A DNA stretch of 64,000 bases from Symbiodinium microadriaticum (taxonomy: Eukaryota > Sar > Dinophyceae > Suessiales > Symbiodiniaceae), in contig LSRX01000684.1 in the NCBI GenBank assembly GCA_001939145.1, positions 1-64,000 on the forward strand, written 5' to 3'. The notes below the pieces were generated by a model. That model was not told where the DNA came from. It saw only the letters and a program-made list of their open reading frames with translations, and made no database searches. Position numbers and translations under genes: made by a program. Positions 42,607 to 53,665 of the stretch are shown here, piece after piece. The number at the start of each line of letters is the position of its first letter. Position 1 is the first letter of the stretch.

Positions 42607-42671
42607 GGGGTGGGCGCCTCGCACTCGCGCTCGGAAGGCCCTTCGGACCTGCAGGAGGGCTTTATAGGGTG
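42607..42671 (+). CDS. Candidate exon
   Basis: Acceptor GTCTCCTCCCAG, then VGVGASHSRSEGPSDLQEGF in frame and a possible donor G/GTGTAAG near 42669-42672, running into TTTAGGG repeats (42673-42752). Right boundary approximate. Confidence 0.4.
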
Positions 42672-42672
42672 T

Positions 42673-42985
42673 AAGGTTTAGGGATTTAGGGGTTTATAGG
42701 GGTTTAGGGTTTGGGGTTTGGGGGTTTAGGGGTTTGGGGGTTTAGCGTTTACGTTTCTTCTTAATGATGACGTAAAGACTTGAAAGACTTGAATATGCCA
42801 GTTTAGTAAGGCATCTATGTCTAGGGTGCTCTATGTCCAGGGTTTGTAGGACTTCAGGCAGTTGTGGAAAGAGACTCTTTAGAAAGAAGGCTGCTGTGCC
42901 TGAGGCTTCAGGGTCCTGACGGTTCAAGGTCCTTGGAGTCAGTTGAACCGTAAACCCTAAACCCCTAAACCCTAAACCCTAGGGC
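42673..42985. repeat. TTTAGGG then CCCTAAA tracts
   Basis: TTTAGGGGTTTAGGG units at 42673-42752 and CCCTAAACCCC units at 42947-42985, facing each other across about 190 bp of unassigned sequence. Confidence 0.75.
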
Positions 42986-43150
42986 TTGAGGGCCCCTGAA
43001 GCTCAGAGCTCTTAGGCTTTTCGGGCTTTTCGAGTTTTCAAGTTGAGGGTTCTGTTCCGGATCCTGGGGTTCTCATAAGGCTCCTGTATCAGCCCCCCGC
43101 CGAACCCCAAACCCTCTATACTGAAACCAAAACATCCGAACCCTCTACAT

Positions 43151-43254
43151 GGGTAGTTCTTGTAATTGGGGGTCCCTTTTTGTGTCCCCAACATAGTACG
43201 GCACCCGTAGACAAAAGGAGCCCAGAAGGTACCCTAACTGAGAGAGCTACCCCC
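43151..43254 (+). mobile_element. F2 hairpin element
   Basis: Left arm GGGTAGTTCTTGTAATTGGG, shared middle CATAGTACGGCACCCGTAG, right arm CCTAACTGAGAGAGCTACCC. The sequence before it (TSEPSTW in frame) might end at GG/GTAGTT, but the exon is not convincing. Confidence 0.7.
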
Positions 43255-43267
43255 ATAGTCAGCTCTA

Positions 43268-43359
43268 CCCATACGCCCCTAAGTAGTTCCTCTTTGGGAT
43301 TACCTTATAGGGTCCTAAATATAAGCCATAAAAAAGGGAACTACTTAGGGGCCTAGGGG
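43268..43359 (+). mobile_element. F1 hairpin element
   Basis: Arms CCCATACGCCCCTAAGTAGT and ACTACTTAGGGGCCTAGGGG, TA on both sides, centre GGGATTACCTTATAGGGTCC. It lies 13 bp after an F2 element, so two families share one presumed intron. Confidence 0.85.
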
Positions 43360-43382
43360 TAAAACCTTCTTCTCTGCGTCAG

Positions 43383-43448
43383 CCGCCGCCTCTCCAGCAT
43401 CTGCTGACTGGGGAACTCCCAAGACCTCAGCAGCGAGGATTGGCATGG
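43383..43448 (+). CDS. Candidate exon downstream of F2+F1
   Basis: Acceptor TTCTCTGCGTCAG (AG at 43381-43382), two bases, frame AASPASADWGTPKTSAARIG, then a possible donor G/GTGCTC at 43449. TTTAGGG-like sequence follows. Function unknown. Confidence 0.5.
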
Positions 43449-45104
43449 GTGCTCCTCGTTTGGGACTAGGTTTTAACTGCAAGTTGTAGGGCTTGGTGCG
43501 TATAGGGTTTAGGATTTAGGGCTTGGTGCTTCTAGGGTTTAGGATTTATGCCTGTTTTTGGCAGGGGGGTGGTGGCAAGGGTGGGCAACAGGTTGTAGGA
43601 ATTGGAGGATTTGGGCTGGATCCCCTCACGGTTTTGGGGTTTCACTGTAGCTGCAGCTAGGGCTTGTTCTCGAGCAATTCAATAATGGGGTCTTACCGCT
43701 TCGTGGCTTCAGGGTCTTGCAGCTGAGGGCTATAGCTTTTGCTTCTGGGCTTTGCGGTCTTAGTCTTCCAGTCGCAGAGCATGGGCTCCCGATGATATCT
43801 GACATCTTCGGCTGACACCGCTTCTCCAGCCAAACACCACCTCATCCTTTAAGAAAGAACCTGAGCTCGCTGCGGCCTCCACTCCTCCGCTATGATGTCC
43901 CACCACCATAGTGATACCCTTACTGTAGGAGCCTGAATAACTGGACTGGGGCCATGATACTACACTAGAAAAGGAACCCTGAGGAACAGTTTGGTAATGA
44001 TTTAAGCTTCTACATGATATGTTTAAAGACTGCCTGCTTGGAAACACCGGACCCCGTTCTCTGAGCTCCATCGCCACCCAGGGATCCTCCTCGCGCGTAG
44101 CGCGCACCTGCCAAAATGCTGAAGGTTCGTCGGGGGCCGTGTAGGGTTTGGGGCACAAGCTGGGGTTTTAGGGTGCAGGGTTTTCTCATGATTCCGGACT
44201 TGTGGAGGATCCGAGCACGCTCAAAGTCGGGCTGTAGGGTTCTTCCAGAGCTTAGCAGGCCAGGCTGCAAGCAGTCCGTGCCTCAAATAAGCGATTCTGC
44301 ACAAGGACCTACCTAGAAGCTTTGTAGCTAGGGTCCACCGAGCCTCTAAGTTGTATTCCGCTGCACGTTTGATGATACAAAGATAAAAGCATAGAACCAA
44401 CGCACAAACCGTTCAAATGTGATCAGCACGATACTTTAGGATGTCCTAGGATTGAAATCAAAAATTGCCCGTCCAGGGCTTGAACCCGGACGGAACCCCT
44501 CGACTCCAGCATTCTCCCGAAGGTAACTTTGTTTCCACATTAACCCTTGAAGAAGGAACTGCAAGTTCATGCTTTCTTGTGTTTGACTGACTACGACTAC
44601 GACTGACCATACATTCAGAAGCATCAACAGTCCAAGCCAAAACCGACATTGACTAACTGACTTGTGTGGCCCGAACCAGTTACAAACGGACTGACTCGGT
44701 TTCCTTCGCTCCGGACTGTCTTACCGTGGAGAGTGCTCAAGTCAGTCCCGTGCTGCTTGTCCAAAGTGACACGTGAAAAAGCACAACATGTTGATTCCCT
44801 GTCCGAGACGTGCTGTACAAGTCAAAGGACAACGGAGAATGCTGCATGCCATGCGATAAAAATGCACAAGCGGGAAGAGATGAGCTTGCCGAAGTCCCAC
44901 TCAGAGCTCGCCCTCTTTATGAAACGTGAATCTGGTCGTGAGTAACCGCTTGGCTACGGTCGAAGAGGCAAGTTCCTGAGACTTCTGTACAAACTTCATT
45001 ACCAAAATCTCTGTACCCCTCCTTCAAGCATTGTGGGCGATTCGTATCTGCACGTGTCTGCATGCGCAGTAGCTCGTGCACCTATTCCGCCTCTTCGCGC
45101 AAAA
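43449..45104. other. Stretch without a confident gene
   Basis: TTTAGGA/GGGCTTGGTGC repeats at 43490-43550. Small frames are unsupported. A tRNA-like element at 44463-44493 is listed separately. Confidence 0.4.
44463..44493 (-). ncRNA. tRNA-like T-arm/B-box motif
   Basis: On the minus strand CCGGGTTCAAGCCCTGG can form a 5 bp stem with a TTCAAGC loop and matches the RNA polymerase III B-box; a T5 run follows 11 bp later. I could not find the matching acceptor 5-prime strand or a D-arm, so this is a fragment, a SINE-type relic or chance. Confidence 0.2.
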
Positions 45105-46558
45105 TCAACCATGATAGGGTTTCACCACGCTCAAATAAGCGTCAATCACTTGCTGCTCCACCGCCAACGCAAAATCTCTCGCAGCGGCAGCACCGTCATC
45201 GCTCTCCACCAAGATTTCAGCTATCGACGTAGGCATGCCTTCTTCAGGCCCGAACACGCGGTCGCCCGGCTTGATATTCGGCGCCACATACAAGATGCCT
45301 TCTCTCTGCTTGAACGCCTTGAACATCTGTCGGTCGGGGATGCAGCCCCCGCGCGGCGCGTTGCAGCAGGCGTAGGCGACGGCCTTTTTGGGCACGTCTG
45401 CGGCGCATGGATTGCAGGGAATTCCGACAGCGATGAACAGTTGCTCCACCACCAGGTCGACGCCGAATGTGTGCTTATGCATTTTGCGGACAGGCCCGCC
45501 GCCCATCCGCGCATTCACCTCGATGAGCCGCGGCCCTCTCGACGTGTACTTGCCCTCAACGTGGAAGATGCCGTTCTCGAAGCCGATAGCTTTGACGGAG
45601 TCTTCGGCCATTTTGCGCAAGTCCTCAACCTTTTCACGAGGCAGCAGCGACGGCATACAGCCCCACGTTTCGCCGAAGTAGGGTTCGTGAGTCGGCCCGT
45701 TGTCCGACACGGTGACGTATCGCGCCTCCCCGTTGCTCATGACGATGTCGATGTCCACCTCGTCGCCATCCAAGTACTCCTCCAACATCACCGTCGCGTC
45801 AATCACTTTGCCAAGATCGACGCCGTCGGGAGCGGCACTCACGCGCACAAAATCAAAAGTGCCCCGCGAAACCACCAGCCCGCGCATTACCGATACGACT
45901 TCGCGGTACACCGACAGCAACTCTGCCTCGTTGTTCACCTTCTGCACGCCCAACGAACTGCAGCCGCCCACAGGCTTCAGCACCAGACGGAAAGCCGACC
46001 TTTCGCGCAGCCTCCTCGAGTTGAGATTCGTTCTCGATGAGCATGTTGGCGATGGAGGGCAGCCCGGCGTCCGCCATGACTTTCCGGGTGAGGTGTTTGT
46101 CGCGCGCGATGTCCACCGCCTCGGGCTTGGGGCCGGGGAGCCCAGTTGCCTCGGCCAGACGAGACGCCATCGACACACTCAGCTCCCAGAACGTGCAGAT
46201 GCCGTCCGCTGGACCCGTCGCTTCGTCCGCGCTGAGCTCCTTGATGGCGGCGAGTGCGCTGTTGAACACCGACTCAGCGTCCATCCCCATGTCCACGGGG
46301 ATGAACTTCGCGATAACCTGCTCCTCGACAAGCGACTTCGCCCACGAGTCAGGTGTGTCGATGATGACTGCCTTGACGCCCATTTTGGCGGCTTTGCGGT
46401 AGATGAACTACTTCCTGGCATAGCCGGCCGAGAAGAAGACGATGGTGGCTCCGCGCAGCAGCTTGCACCTCAGCTCCTGCTCCTCGGGGCCTGCGTGCGA
46501 GAGCGCTTCGATGGGGATCCTGCGCAGCATCTCGAAGGTCGCGGTGGGCTCGTGGGAT
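45105..46558 (-). pseudogene. Carnosine-synthase-like ATP-grasp ligase, disrupted
   Basis: C-terminal part of an ATP-grasp enzyme: it would ligate a carboxylate to an amino group with ATP. Visible motifs: SAGYARK near the N-terminal end, GFP..VLKPVGGCSSLG (nucleotide binding, about 45953-45997), MLEEYLDGDEVDIDIVM, and LIEVNARMGGG (metal-binding Glu/Asn, about 45500-45530). Stop TGA at 45105-45107. Two lesions: an in-frame TAG (46408-46410) between GYARK and FIYRKAAKMG, and one extra base near 45987, without which GFP runs in frame into LVLKPVGG. Left limit set at a possible acceptor CTGCCCTCAG (46559-46561). No introns are seen, unlike neighbours. Pseudogene, retrocopy or sequencing errors are all possible; D-Ala-D-Ala-type ligase is a less likely identity. 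Confidence 0.75.
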
Positions 46559-47220
46559 CTGAGGGCAGGCGGGCGAGTGGTCAGCTTTCAGAGCACAGAA
46601 TGTTGCAAGACCTGCTGATTAGAATAAAGGCTGTCCACACTTTCCTTTCTTATTTGGAAGTCTACCTATATCTTATGATCAGATATCTTGAAGGGTACTA
46701 CGTTCAACGACGATGACTTGGCGCTGTATGGGTGAGTATAAAGGTTGTCCAGCACTCAGTGCATGTCGGAGATAGCCCGACAGATGCTGCCACATGCTGG
46801 GTGTTCTCATACGATTCCTCAGCTCTTGCCATCCTAAACCCTAAATCCCATGACCGCAGAACCCTGTCCAAATAAACCCTCAACCCTACAACACCCCCCT
46901 CCCCCGACGCCACCCTGAACCCTCATCCCCTCAACCCTTAAACCCTCAACCTTAGACTTAGACATCCTGGTACCCTGGCCAGCCTCCCCAAGTTTCTCTA
47001 CCCTTCCGCTCTGTGCCCCCGCCCCCCAGATTCCTAGACACCCTATAACCCAAAACCCGAAACCCTACACCATCGCCATTGACTAGACTCGAATCGATTC
47101 GAGTAACTTCTTCGCATGAGATTACACCAGCTAGATTATATGGCCCACATGCAGATCGGTACCTCGGTGACTTGAGGATACTTGGGCTAGGATCGGTTGA
47201 GTGCAAGTCCTGGGCAGTAG
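46559..47220. other. Stretch without a recognised gene
   Basis: Upstream of the ATP-grasp locus on its own strand. CCCTAAACC-like sequence at 46830-46950. No exon for the N-terminal half of the enzyme was recognised. Confidence 0.4.
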
Positions 47221-47303
47221 GTTCTGGCAATACTCTTGCAATGTAAAGAGTCTCCAAGCTTCGGGGTCGATAGACGACAGAGCATTGGAACAAAGAAGAA
47301 TAG
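47221..47303 (+). CDS. Candidate exon ending at an F3 element
   Basis: Acceptor TGGGCAGTAG (AG at 47219-47220), 27 codons VLAILLQCKESPSFGV, DRRQSIGTKKN, two bases, then GTTTGG at 47304 where an F3-like hairpin begins. Function unknown. Confidence 0.55.
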
Positions 47304-47402
47304 GTTTGGGGGTATAGTACACTAAAGTTGTAGTTCATACGGAGCCCTAAGGAAGGGTTCAACAGTACACAAGATAACACTGAACTATTCAGGCCTCTGT
47401 AG
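47304..47402 (+). mobile_element. F3 hairpin element, diverged
   Basis: Left GTTTGGGGGTATAGTACAC, middle with CATACGGAGCCCTAAGG, right AACTATTCAGGCCTCTGTAG. It starts at the proposed donor of exon 47221-47303. Confidence 0.6.
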
Positions 47403-47687
47403 TACACAAACCCATGAAGTCTTTTTCAGAGCTTTCCCCGGCTTCTGAAAACCTTCAGCTCATAAGCCTGAATCCAGATGCTCCCGCGCCATTTTCTTCA
47501 CAACTGCCGCTCCCGACGAACAGGCATCTCTTGATTGGGCCGGTTGCTATCTACTTGTCAGGACCGGGAAGGACACTTCTGAACCTACAGGTTCGCAGAC
47601 AACTGCGTCGCCAAGACCTCGAAGTTCAGGCCCTAAGCCCTAAACCCGGAACCCTAAACCCCCAAACCTTAAGCCCTCTAACTTCAG

Positions 47688-47800
47688 GCGTGTCGGATGT
47701 GCGATGTGCTGTTTGCATCATCCTGGCAGTACTTTTGGAGCTTGGGGCTTCAGGCTACCGCCTTACAGGGCTGCGGTTGGTCCAAGAACAAACCACCAGT
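47688..47800 (+). CDS. Candidate exon next to an F1 element
   Basis: Acceptor CTAACTTCAG (AG at 47686-47687), one base, 37 codons reading RVGCAMCCLHHPGSTFG, AWGFRLPPYRAAVGPRTNHQ, one base, then GTATAC at 47801, five bases before an F1 hairpin. Another frame (VRCAVCIILAVLLELGASG) is open too. An open block at 47410-47630 (LIGPVAIYLSGPGRTLL) may be a preceding exon. Confidence 0.5.
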
Positions 47801-47805
47801 GTATA

Positions 47806-47896
47806 CCCCATAGGCTCCATGGTAGTGCCTTTTTGTGGTTTGTATGTAGGATCCTATAAGGTACTCCCAAGCAGGAACTACTATGGAGCCCACGGG
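47806..47896 (-). mobile_element. F1 hairpin element
   Basis: Arms CCCCATAGGCTCCATGGTAG and CTACTATGGAGCCCACGGG, TA on both sides, centre GTGGTTTGTATGTAGGATCC. It follows a GTATAC donor at 47801. Confidence 0.85.
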
Positions 47897-48800
47897 TATC
47901 GTCTCCGTTTACTTCGGATCCCGAACCTTCTTGAGGGTTGGAGTCTCATAGGGTCACTCAGGGAGTCCGGAAAATACATAGGGTTATAGGGTTTAGGGTT
48001 TGGAGTTTAGGGTTTGGGGTTCGGGGTTTAAGGTTTTGGGGTTTAGGGTTTAGGTGGGTTTTGAAGAATCACCCGCCGAGGAAGCAGTCCTAAAATTGCC
48101 TGAAGCGGACCTGTTGCACTGCTTCCATGAGGCTTGAGAGCAACTAACCCTACACCAAGCCGATAAACCCAAAACTCTCAGCTGTGAGCTCCATACTCTT
48201 CACCTGCTTAGGAGCCCCTGACCAGCGGACATGATTTCTAGGTTTTGTTTTATCTAGCGCTGCGCAGCTGTCCTCATGTCTTCCCGGCTCATGCGGGCCC
48301 TCATTGAGAGTGCGAGCTCGTCGCCGGTGCGAGTCCTGGCATGTGCCGGATTCTGAACACAGCATTCGCGGGCTGTTGAGGGTGGGGGGTTAGCTGAGCA
48401 TCCCGTCCACGCAGAGAGCCCTGGAACCGTTTTTGAATACCACACCACTGCTCAGAAGAGCCCAAAGCCCCAACTACTTAGACCAGCTGCCCGATGAAAG
48501 ATCCACACCCCACACCCAGAACCATATAATAAAATTAACTGCTAAATCCGGAACGAAGCCTCGCACCTAAAGGCCCTGAGACTTCCGGACCGAAAGCGAT
48601 AACAGCCCTAAGATGCCCTAAACACACTTCAAGCCCCCAGAGCCCTACAAACCCAACAAAAAACACAGTAAGGCAAGACTAAGGACCTCAAACTATGAAC
48701 AACGAACATGTGCAGAGACATCATGCTTGTTTATGTACTTGTTTATGCACTTCTTTCTTCATCTATGTTCGAAACCTTCAAATGCTTCGTACATGATCAC

Positions 48801-48831
<31 letters not shown>

Positions 48832-49919
48832 GTTACATACTACTAATTCATATTAAGAAGGTGGTTGGACAAAGCCGCGCAGTCTTCCGTCCTATGCCGC
48901 GGCGCAGTCGCTGCGCAGTGCCTCCATGGCCTCCGCAAGCTCCGGCTCGTCCTGGCAGTGGATTAAAGGTAGAAGCCGGCTTAGGGTTTAGGGCTTCAGT
49001 CAGGAACTCTCCAAAGGGATACCATGACTAGTATAGCTTCCGACGGACCTAAATTGGGCCTTCGTAGAACTCACGGTCCAAGGGGTGAGGTATCAGAGAT
49101 CAGCGTTGAAGGCCCAGGTTGGGAAAGCAGGAACCCAAGTGGGTTTCCGATCTGACTTTTCCGGAAGGGCTCAGTTTACAATGGGACTTCGGAGTTCTTA
49201 TCGGCTTCCATAAAACCTGTGGAGCTCAGACACCTTGGAGACATCCTGCTTCCTGGATGTTGAAACCCCGCATTTTTGCTTTTTTTAACCCCTGCCATGT
49301 GAATATCTGGGCTTCGGGGTTTCAGTTTGAGGCTCGGACCTTGCAGGGCGCGAGGGTGACCAGCCAGGCGAAGTTCATGTGCTCCTGGGAGGACGGCTAT
49401 GCGTGAACTATCAGGGTTTGGGGATTTCTGGTCTGGGGCTGAGGGTTTTAACTTCAGGGCTGTTAGGATTTAGGATTGTAGGGTGGAAGCCTTCGGGTTC
49501 TAGGGTATACCAAAACCTGTCATAGCCTGTGTGTTTCCCAGAGCTCCTATAAACCCCTACGGAAACCCTAAACCCTAAACCCTAAATGACATCCTGCAAC
49601 GCAGCAGGTCAGGGCCTTGGGACGTGGCTCCTCCAATCACGGCAGTACCCTTATATTTCCTTGAAAGGAAGGCTTAGAGGAGTTCAGGCTTTCGGGGTCT
49701 GGGGTTTGAAGATTCAGGGTTTATAGGGTTTGAGGGGCCCAGGATGGCTTCAAATGCTAAAGTGAAACTCCCAAAACCCTGCATCCTGCTCTAAAGCCCT
49801 CTGGACCTAAAACTTCCCAATCCGTAAGTATATACGTAAATCCATCGACTCCAGACCCCTAGTCTAAAAAGACGAGAATCCAGTGCGCCGTTTCCCCCCG
49901 TTTAAGTCTTCCTTTGAAC
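47897..49919. other. Stretch without a confident gene
   Basis: TTTAGGG-like tract at 47985-48052, (AT)n at 48799-48832, and an open minus frame at about 48254-48345 (TGDELALSMRARMSREDMRT) that may be an exon. Nothing else recognised. Confidence 0.4.
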
Positions 49920-50000
49920 CCTGCGCTCGCACTCTTAGAGCAGCCCCGGGCGCCAGGACGGCATTCAAGTTCTCAGGAAGCTCCACCTCGAGACACGCCG
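49920..50000 (-). CDS. Candidate internal exon, minus strand
   Basis: Minus strand: acceptor TTAAAAAAAG, two bases, 26 codons reading ACLEVELPENLNAVLAPG, AALRVRAQ, one base, donor G/GTTCAA. Protein-like and GC-rich with sharp edges. Function unknown. Confidence 0.55.
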
Positions 50001-50139
50001 CTTTTTTTAAGGGCTCAGCACGTAGCGCGTAGGGGTTAGAGAAACCTTGCTCTTGAAGCGGTTGAGCTATTGTTTTATGGTCTGGGTTTAGGGCTGCTTA
50101 GGGCTCTCGGGATTTAGGACTTTCTGGCTCTAGAGCCTA

Positions 50140-50233
50140 CCCATAGGCTCCTTAATAGTTCCTTTTTGGGATTACCTTATAGGATTCTAAATAATTATGA
50201 ACCAGAAAAAGGAACTACTTAAGGGCCTATGGC
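50140..50233 (+). mobile_element. F1 hairpin element
   Basis: Arms CCCATAGGCTCCTTAATAGT and ACTACTTAAGGGCCTATGG, TA on both sides, centre GGGATTACCTTATAGGATTC. Confidence 0.85.
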
Positions 50234-50537
50234 TAAGGACTTCATTGTCTTATAGGGGTTTTGTTTGGGCTCTGCATGGCTTCCATAGAAGAGAGTTCTG
50301 CACTGTACGCGTGGAGGGCTCAGGGTCTGCAGCAGTGGGGTTTTTGGGTTTTAGATGAAGGATCTTTCACTCTTTGCAGCGTTCTTTTGCCATCATGTTG
50401 CTTAGAGTCTGACTTCGAATGTAAGCCCGTCGCAGACTAGAACAGCGCTGCGGCAAGGATCCCTTATATACTCGACCTAAGCCCTAAATTATGTGCCCTG
50501 AGCCCTAAACCGTCTGCTTGAAGCACTTCCCATGCAG

Positions 50538-50583
50538 AGTTTTAAAGTTGGGATGATAGCAAACACAGCAGTGGTGACGATAG
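50538..50583 (+). CDS. Candidate exon ending at an F2 element
   Basis: Acceptor CTTCCCATGCAG (AG at 50536-50537), 15 codons SFKVGMIANTAVVTI, one base, then GTAGTT at 50584, the outer end of an F2 hairpin. Confidence 0.5.
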
Positions 50584-50632
50584 GTAGTTCTCTAGATTAG
50601 GGTCCCTGTCAGGGTCCTTTTTTTTATAAGGN
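50583..50632 (+). mobile_element. F2 element, left half, cut by an N
   Basis: GGTAGTTCTCTAGATTAGGG and the start of the middle are present; the N at 50632 interrupts it and no right arm follows, so a contig join lies here. Confidence 0.7.
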
Positions 50633-50697
50633 CGAAGCGCCCTGGCGCGCCGCGAGGCAGCGTGCGCTGAGGAGCCCCAGGACCTGGCCGAAGGGCT
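50633..50697 (+). CDS. Candidate exon after the N
   Basis: Plus frame RSALARREAACAEEPQDL, AEGLGRIGEG, helical and charged, ending near a possible donor G/GTTGGG. The left edge is the N, so the start is unknown. Confidence 0.35.
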
Positions 50698-50699
50698 TG

Positions 50700-51140
50700 G
50701 CAGAATCGGGGAAGGGTTGGGTTTAGGGTTTAGGGTTCTTGTAGTAAGGTTTAGGGTTTAGGGTTCTTTGGGGTTTTGGGTTTAGGGCTTTTCTGTTGGG
50801 GTTTAGGGTTTAGGGTTCTTTTGGGGTTTAATTAGGGCTTGGGGTTTGGGGAAGGGTTTAGGGCTTTGGTTGGGGTTAGGGTTTAGGGCGCTTTTGGGCT
50901 TGGGGTTTGGGTTTAGGGCTTTTGTTGGGTTTAGGGTTTAGGGTTCTTTTGGGGTTTAATTAGGGCTTGGGGCTTGGGGTTTGGGTTCAGGGCTTTGTGG
51001 GGTTTAGGGTTTAGGATTCTTGTAGGGTTCAGGGTTTGGGCTTGGGGTGGGGTTTCGGGTTTGGGCCTTGGGTTTTGAAGGCCTGGCGTTCAAGGGCCTT
51101 GGGGTTTGGGGCTTCCGGCTTGTTGGGTTTAGGGTTCGGA
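50700..51140. repeat. Long TTTAGGG-type tract
   Basis: About 440 bp of GGGTTTAGGGTTTAGGGTTC and GGGCTTTTG units with a higher-order period near 120 bp. The longest interstitial tract in the window. Confidence 0.9.
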
Positions 51141-53622
51141 CTATAAGGAACTCTATAACCAAGGCAGCCCTGAGTATCAAGAGCCTGCTCAAGTCCCAAA
51201 ATGGAGCCTTCTGCGCCGAGGGAGGCATGCTGGCGGCCTTCGTCTTGAGGTGGGGAAGGATGACCTGAAAGAGCTGTCGGCGTGGAGCTTGAGTTTCTTG
51301 ACGCTGTCTTACAGGCTTGGTGGCTTCTGTGACAATGTATAGGTCTCTCTCACTCTCTGTCTCTCTCTATCTTTGTACGTATGTATACATGTATAAGTAC
51401 ACACAAATTACATCGTTGCATGCATGCCTACAAATTTCTGTGTGTGACCATGTAACTGAAAGGTCTCACGGGCTTCTATATGCGTACGTATCTGTGAAGA
51501 TATATAAGTAGGAAGGCATGCAGGCACACATGTGTGTCTGTATCCGTGTATGTATGCATGCATGCATGTGTAGAAATTTATACATACATATATACGGAAA
51601 TAAAGAACCAGGTCTTACAACACAGCTGACTACGGGAAATATGGCTTGAGGCATCAAACTCCCAAACTTAAAAACGCAAGTCCTAGCCCAAAAAGCTTCT
51701 TTACATCCTAAGCTTCCCAAGCCCAGCAACCTAACTGATCGCCAATTCCCTAAACACGAAACCCTACACCATGCAGCTCAAGCAGCAGAGAGGAGGTCGC
51801 CTTCGTCCAGAGACCGGAAGAACCTCTGAGCAGAGTTGTAGGGGCTTGGATTATGGCTTCAGGGATCTGGGTTTGGATTATGGCTTCCGCATTCAGGGTT
51901 TAAAGGTCGGGATTCAGGGCTTGAAATTTGGGGTGTCGGCCTCATGGGCTTACGACTCATCGGGTGTAGGGCCTCAGATTTAGGGTTTCGGGTTTGAGGA
52001 TTTAGTCGAGGGCTTTGGGTGTTAATTTTCACTGGTCGAAAATTATAGTGGGCAGTTCGTTTTCGAAAAAAGCATTTTGGTTCTGTGTTTCAATCTACTG
52101 AAAAAATTACTCAAATTCAACGTCCTTGCTTCTCACCTCAAGTTTGAGGGAAGGATTTGTGTGAGACGTTTGATGTGCAGGAGGAAGGAGCCCAGGATGC
52201 TGCACTCTTCTCCTTGTGCTTTGTCAAAGTTAGCGGAAGCTCTGGCATGTTTCGTGCATACATCGAGTTCACTCTGTAGCCCAAGTTGTCACCAATAATA
52301 TTAAATGGCACGGCATACTCCAAGATGAGCATGCAAAATGGGTTAGCACACAACATGGCCGAAACAGTAGTTTTGCTGTTTAGTTTGGGGTTCAGTATCT
52401 CCGGAGGTCACTGTAACTCTGTGAGATAAGAAGCAAAAAACCATGACCCCTTACTGCCAAACACCGCTTCTAGCAGGTAGCTCGCGCTGACGTTTGTCGA
52501 AGGTGGCGCGCCGTTGTGGATGCCTCCGGAGGCTTCTGCTGGTGGAAGGCTCCTAGAAATTAATATTTAAAGGCTCCTGTAAGTGTAAGGGTCATTGTAA
52601 GGGTTCTGTTTGGGCTTTGTGCCTGGCAGGCTGAAGTCCTGAACCCGACGGCCTCAAAACGCATAAGAGCGCACAACAAGGCCTAGAAGCAGACCCCCCA
52701 AAATTTGAAGCTTGAACCCCAAAATCTTCAAACTCCATAGGCTCGATACCGGCCTCAGGTGGCAGTAGTTGCAGTCCGAGCCGTTGGGGCATGCGGCCTT
52801 GTGAGTGGCCACATAGACCTGGCTTGTTGTGGCCCTATCTATTCACTACCTCAACCTACTAGAACCCACTTTTTTGTAGGTTCTTATCATAAACCCTACT
52901 ATGGAAATTTTAGGCAGGGACCCCACAAAAAAGGTAGGGTTTGGTAGTTTAAGGTACGCCTGAGTTGACTTGAGGAAGTCAAAATCCGGAGGAGCCAGCT
53001 GGTGGTTGGGGGGTTTTGGGGCTCTTTGGCTTTCGGGCATTGAGTTCCGGCAACATGCAGGAGTTCCTCCACCATAAACAGTACCCAGATTTGGGGTGTA
53101 TCCTACTATAAATGCACAGAAGCTATAGGGGCTTACCCTACTACCCTAAAAACCATGAAGCAACCACTCTAAACTCCAAGCCCTAAACCCTGAAAACCAA
53201 AAAAGCTTAAACCACAAACCCAAAAAGAAACCCTATATGCAATGTACTACTATGGGGGACTATGTCATACTATTCATATAGAGTGTAATGTACTATACTA
53301 AACCCGAAACCCAAACGAGACAAAAGCCGTCTAAAGTCGGGTCCCAGGGGCGCAGGGCCGACGGCACATCCAGGGATGGCCCAGGCTGCCCAGGCTCGCC
53401 TGGCGTGGGTCTTCGGAGCTTGTGGTTCTAGGATCACGGTTTAGGGGTCGTTTTTTTTTGAATTGAACTCCTTTGATTTTGTGTCTGCCCGCGGTCTCGA
53501 GGTGAAACACAGGATTTTAGGGATGTTGGGGGTTCAGAATAGACCCCAATACCAAACCCCAAAAGGTGTGGACACCCTTTAGCCTTACAGCATGTATGTG
53601 TGTGTGTGTGTGTATGTATTTA

Positions 53623-53665
<43 letters not shown>

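Noticed and set aside
45033-46716. Plus-strand frames of 335 and 338 codons
   Set aside because: Antisense to the ATP-grasp gene, whose minus-strand motifs are clear.
47414-47989. 191-codon plus-strand frame
   Set aside because: It reads through a CCCTAAA stretch and a whole F1 hairpin, so the full frame is not a protein; only exon-sized parts are kept as candidates.
50700-51140. A true chromosome end
   Set aside because: TTTAGGG tracts are internal, degenerate, in both orientations and scattered over the whole window, with other sequence on both sides.
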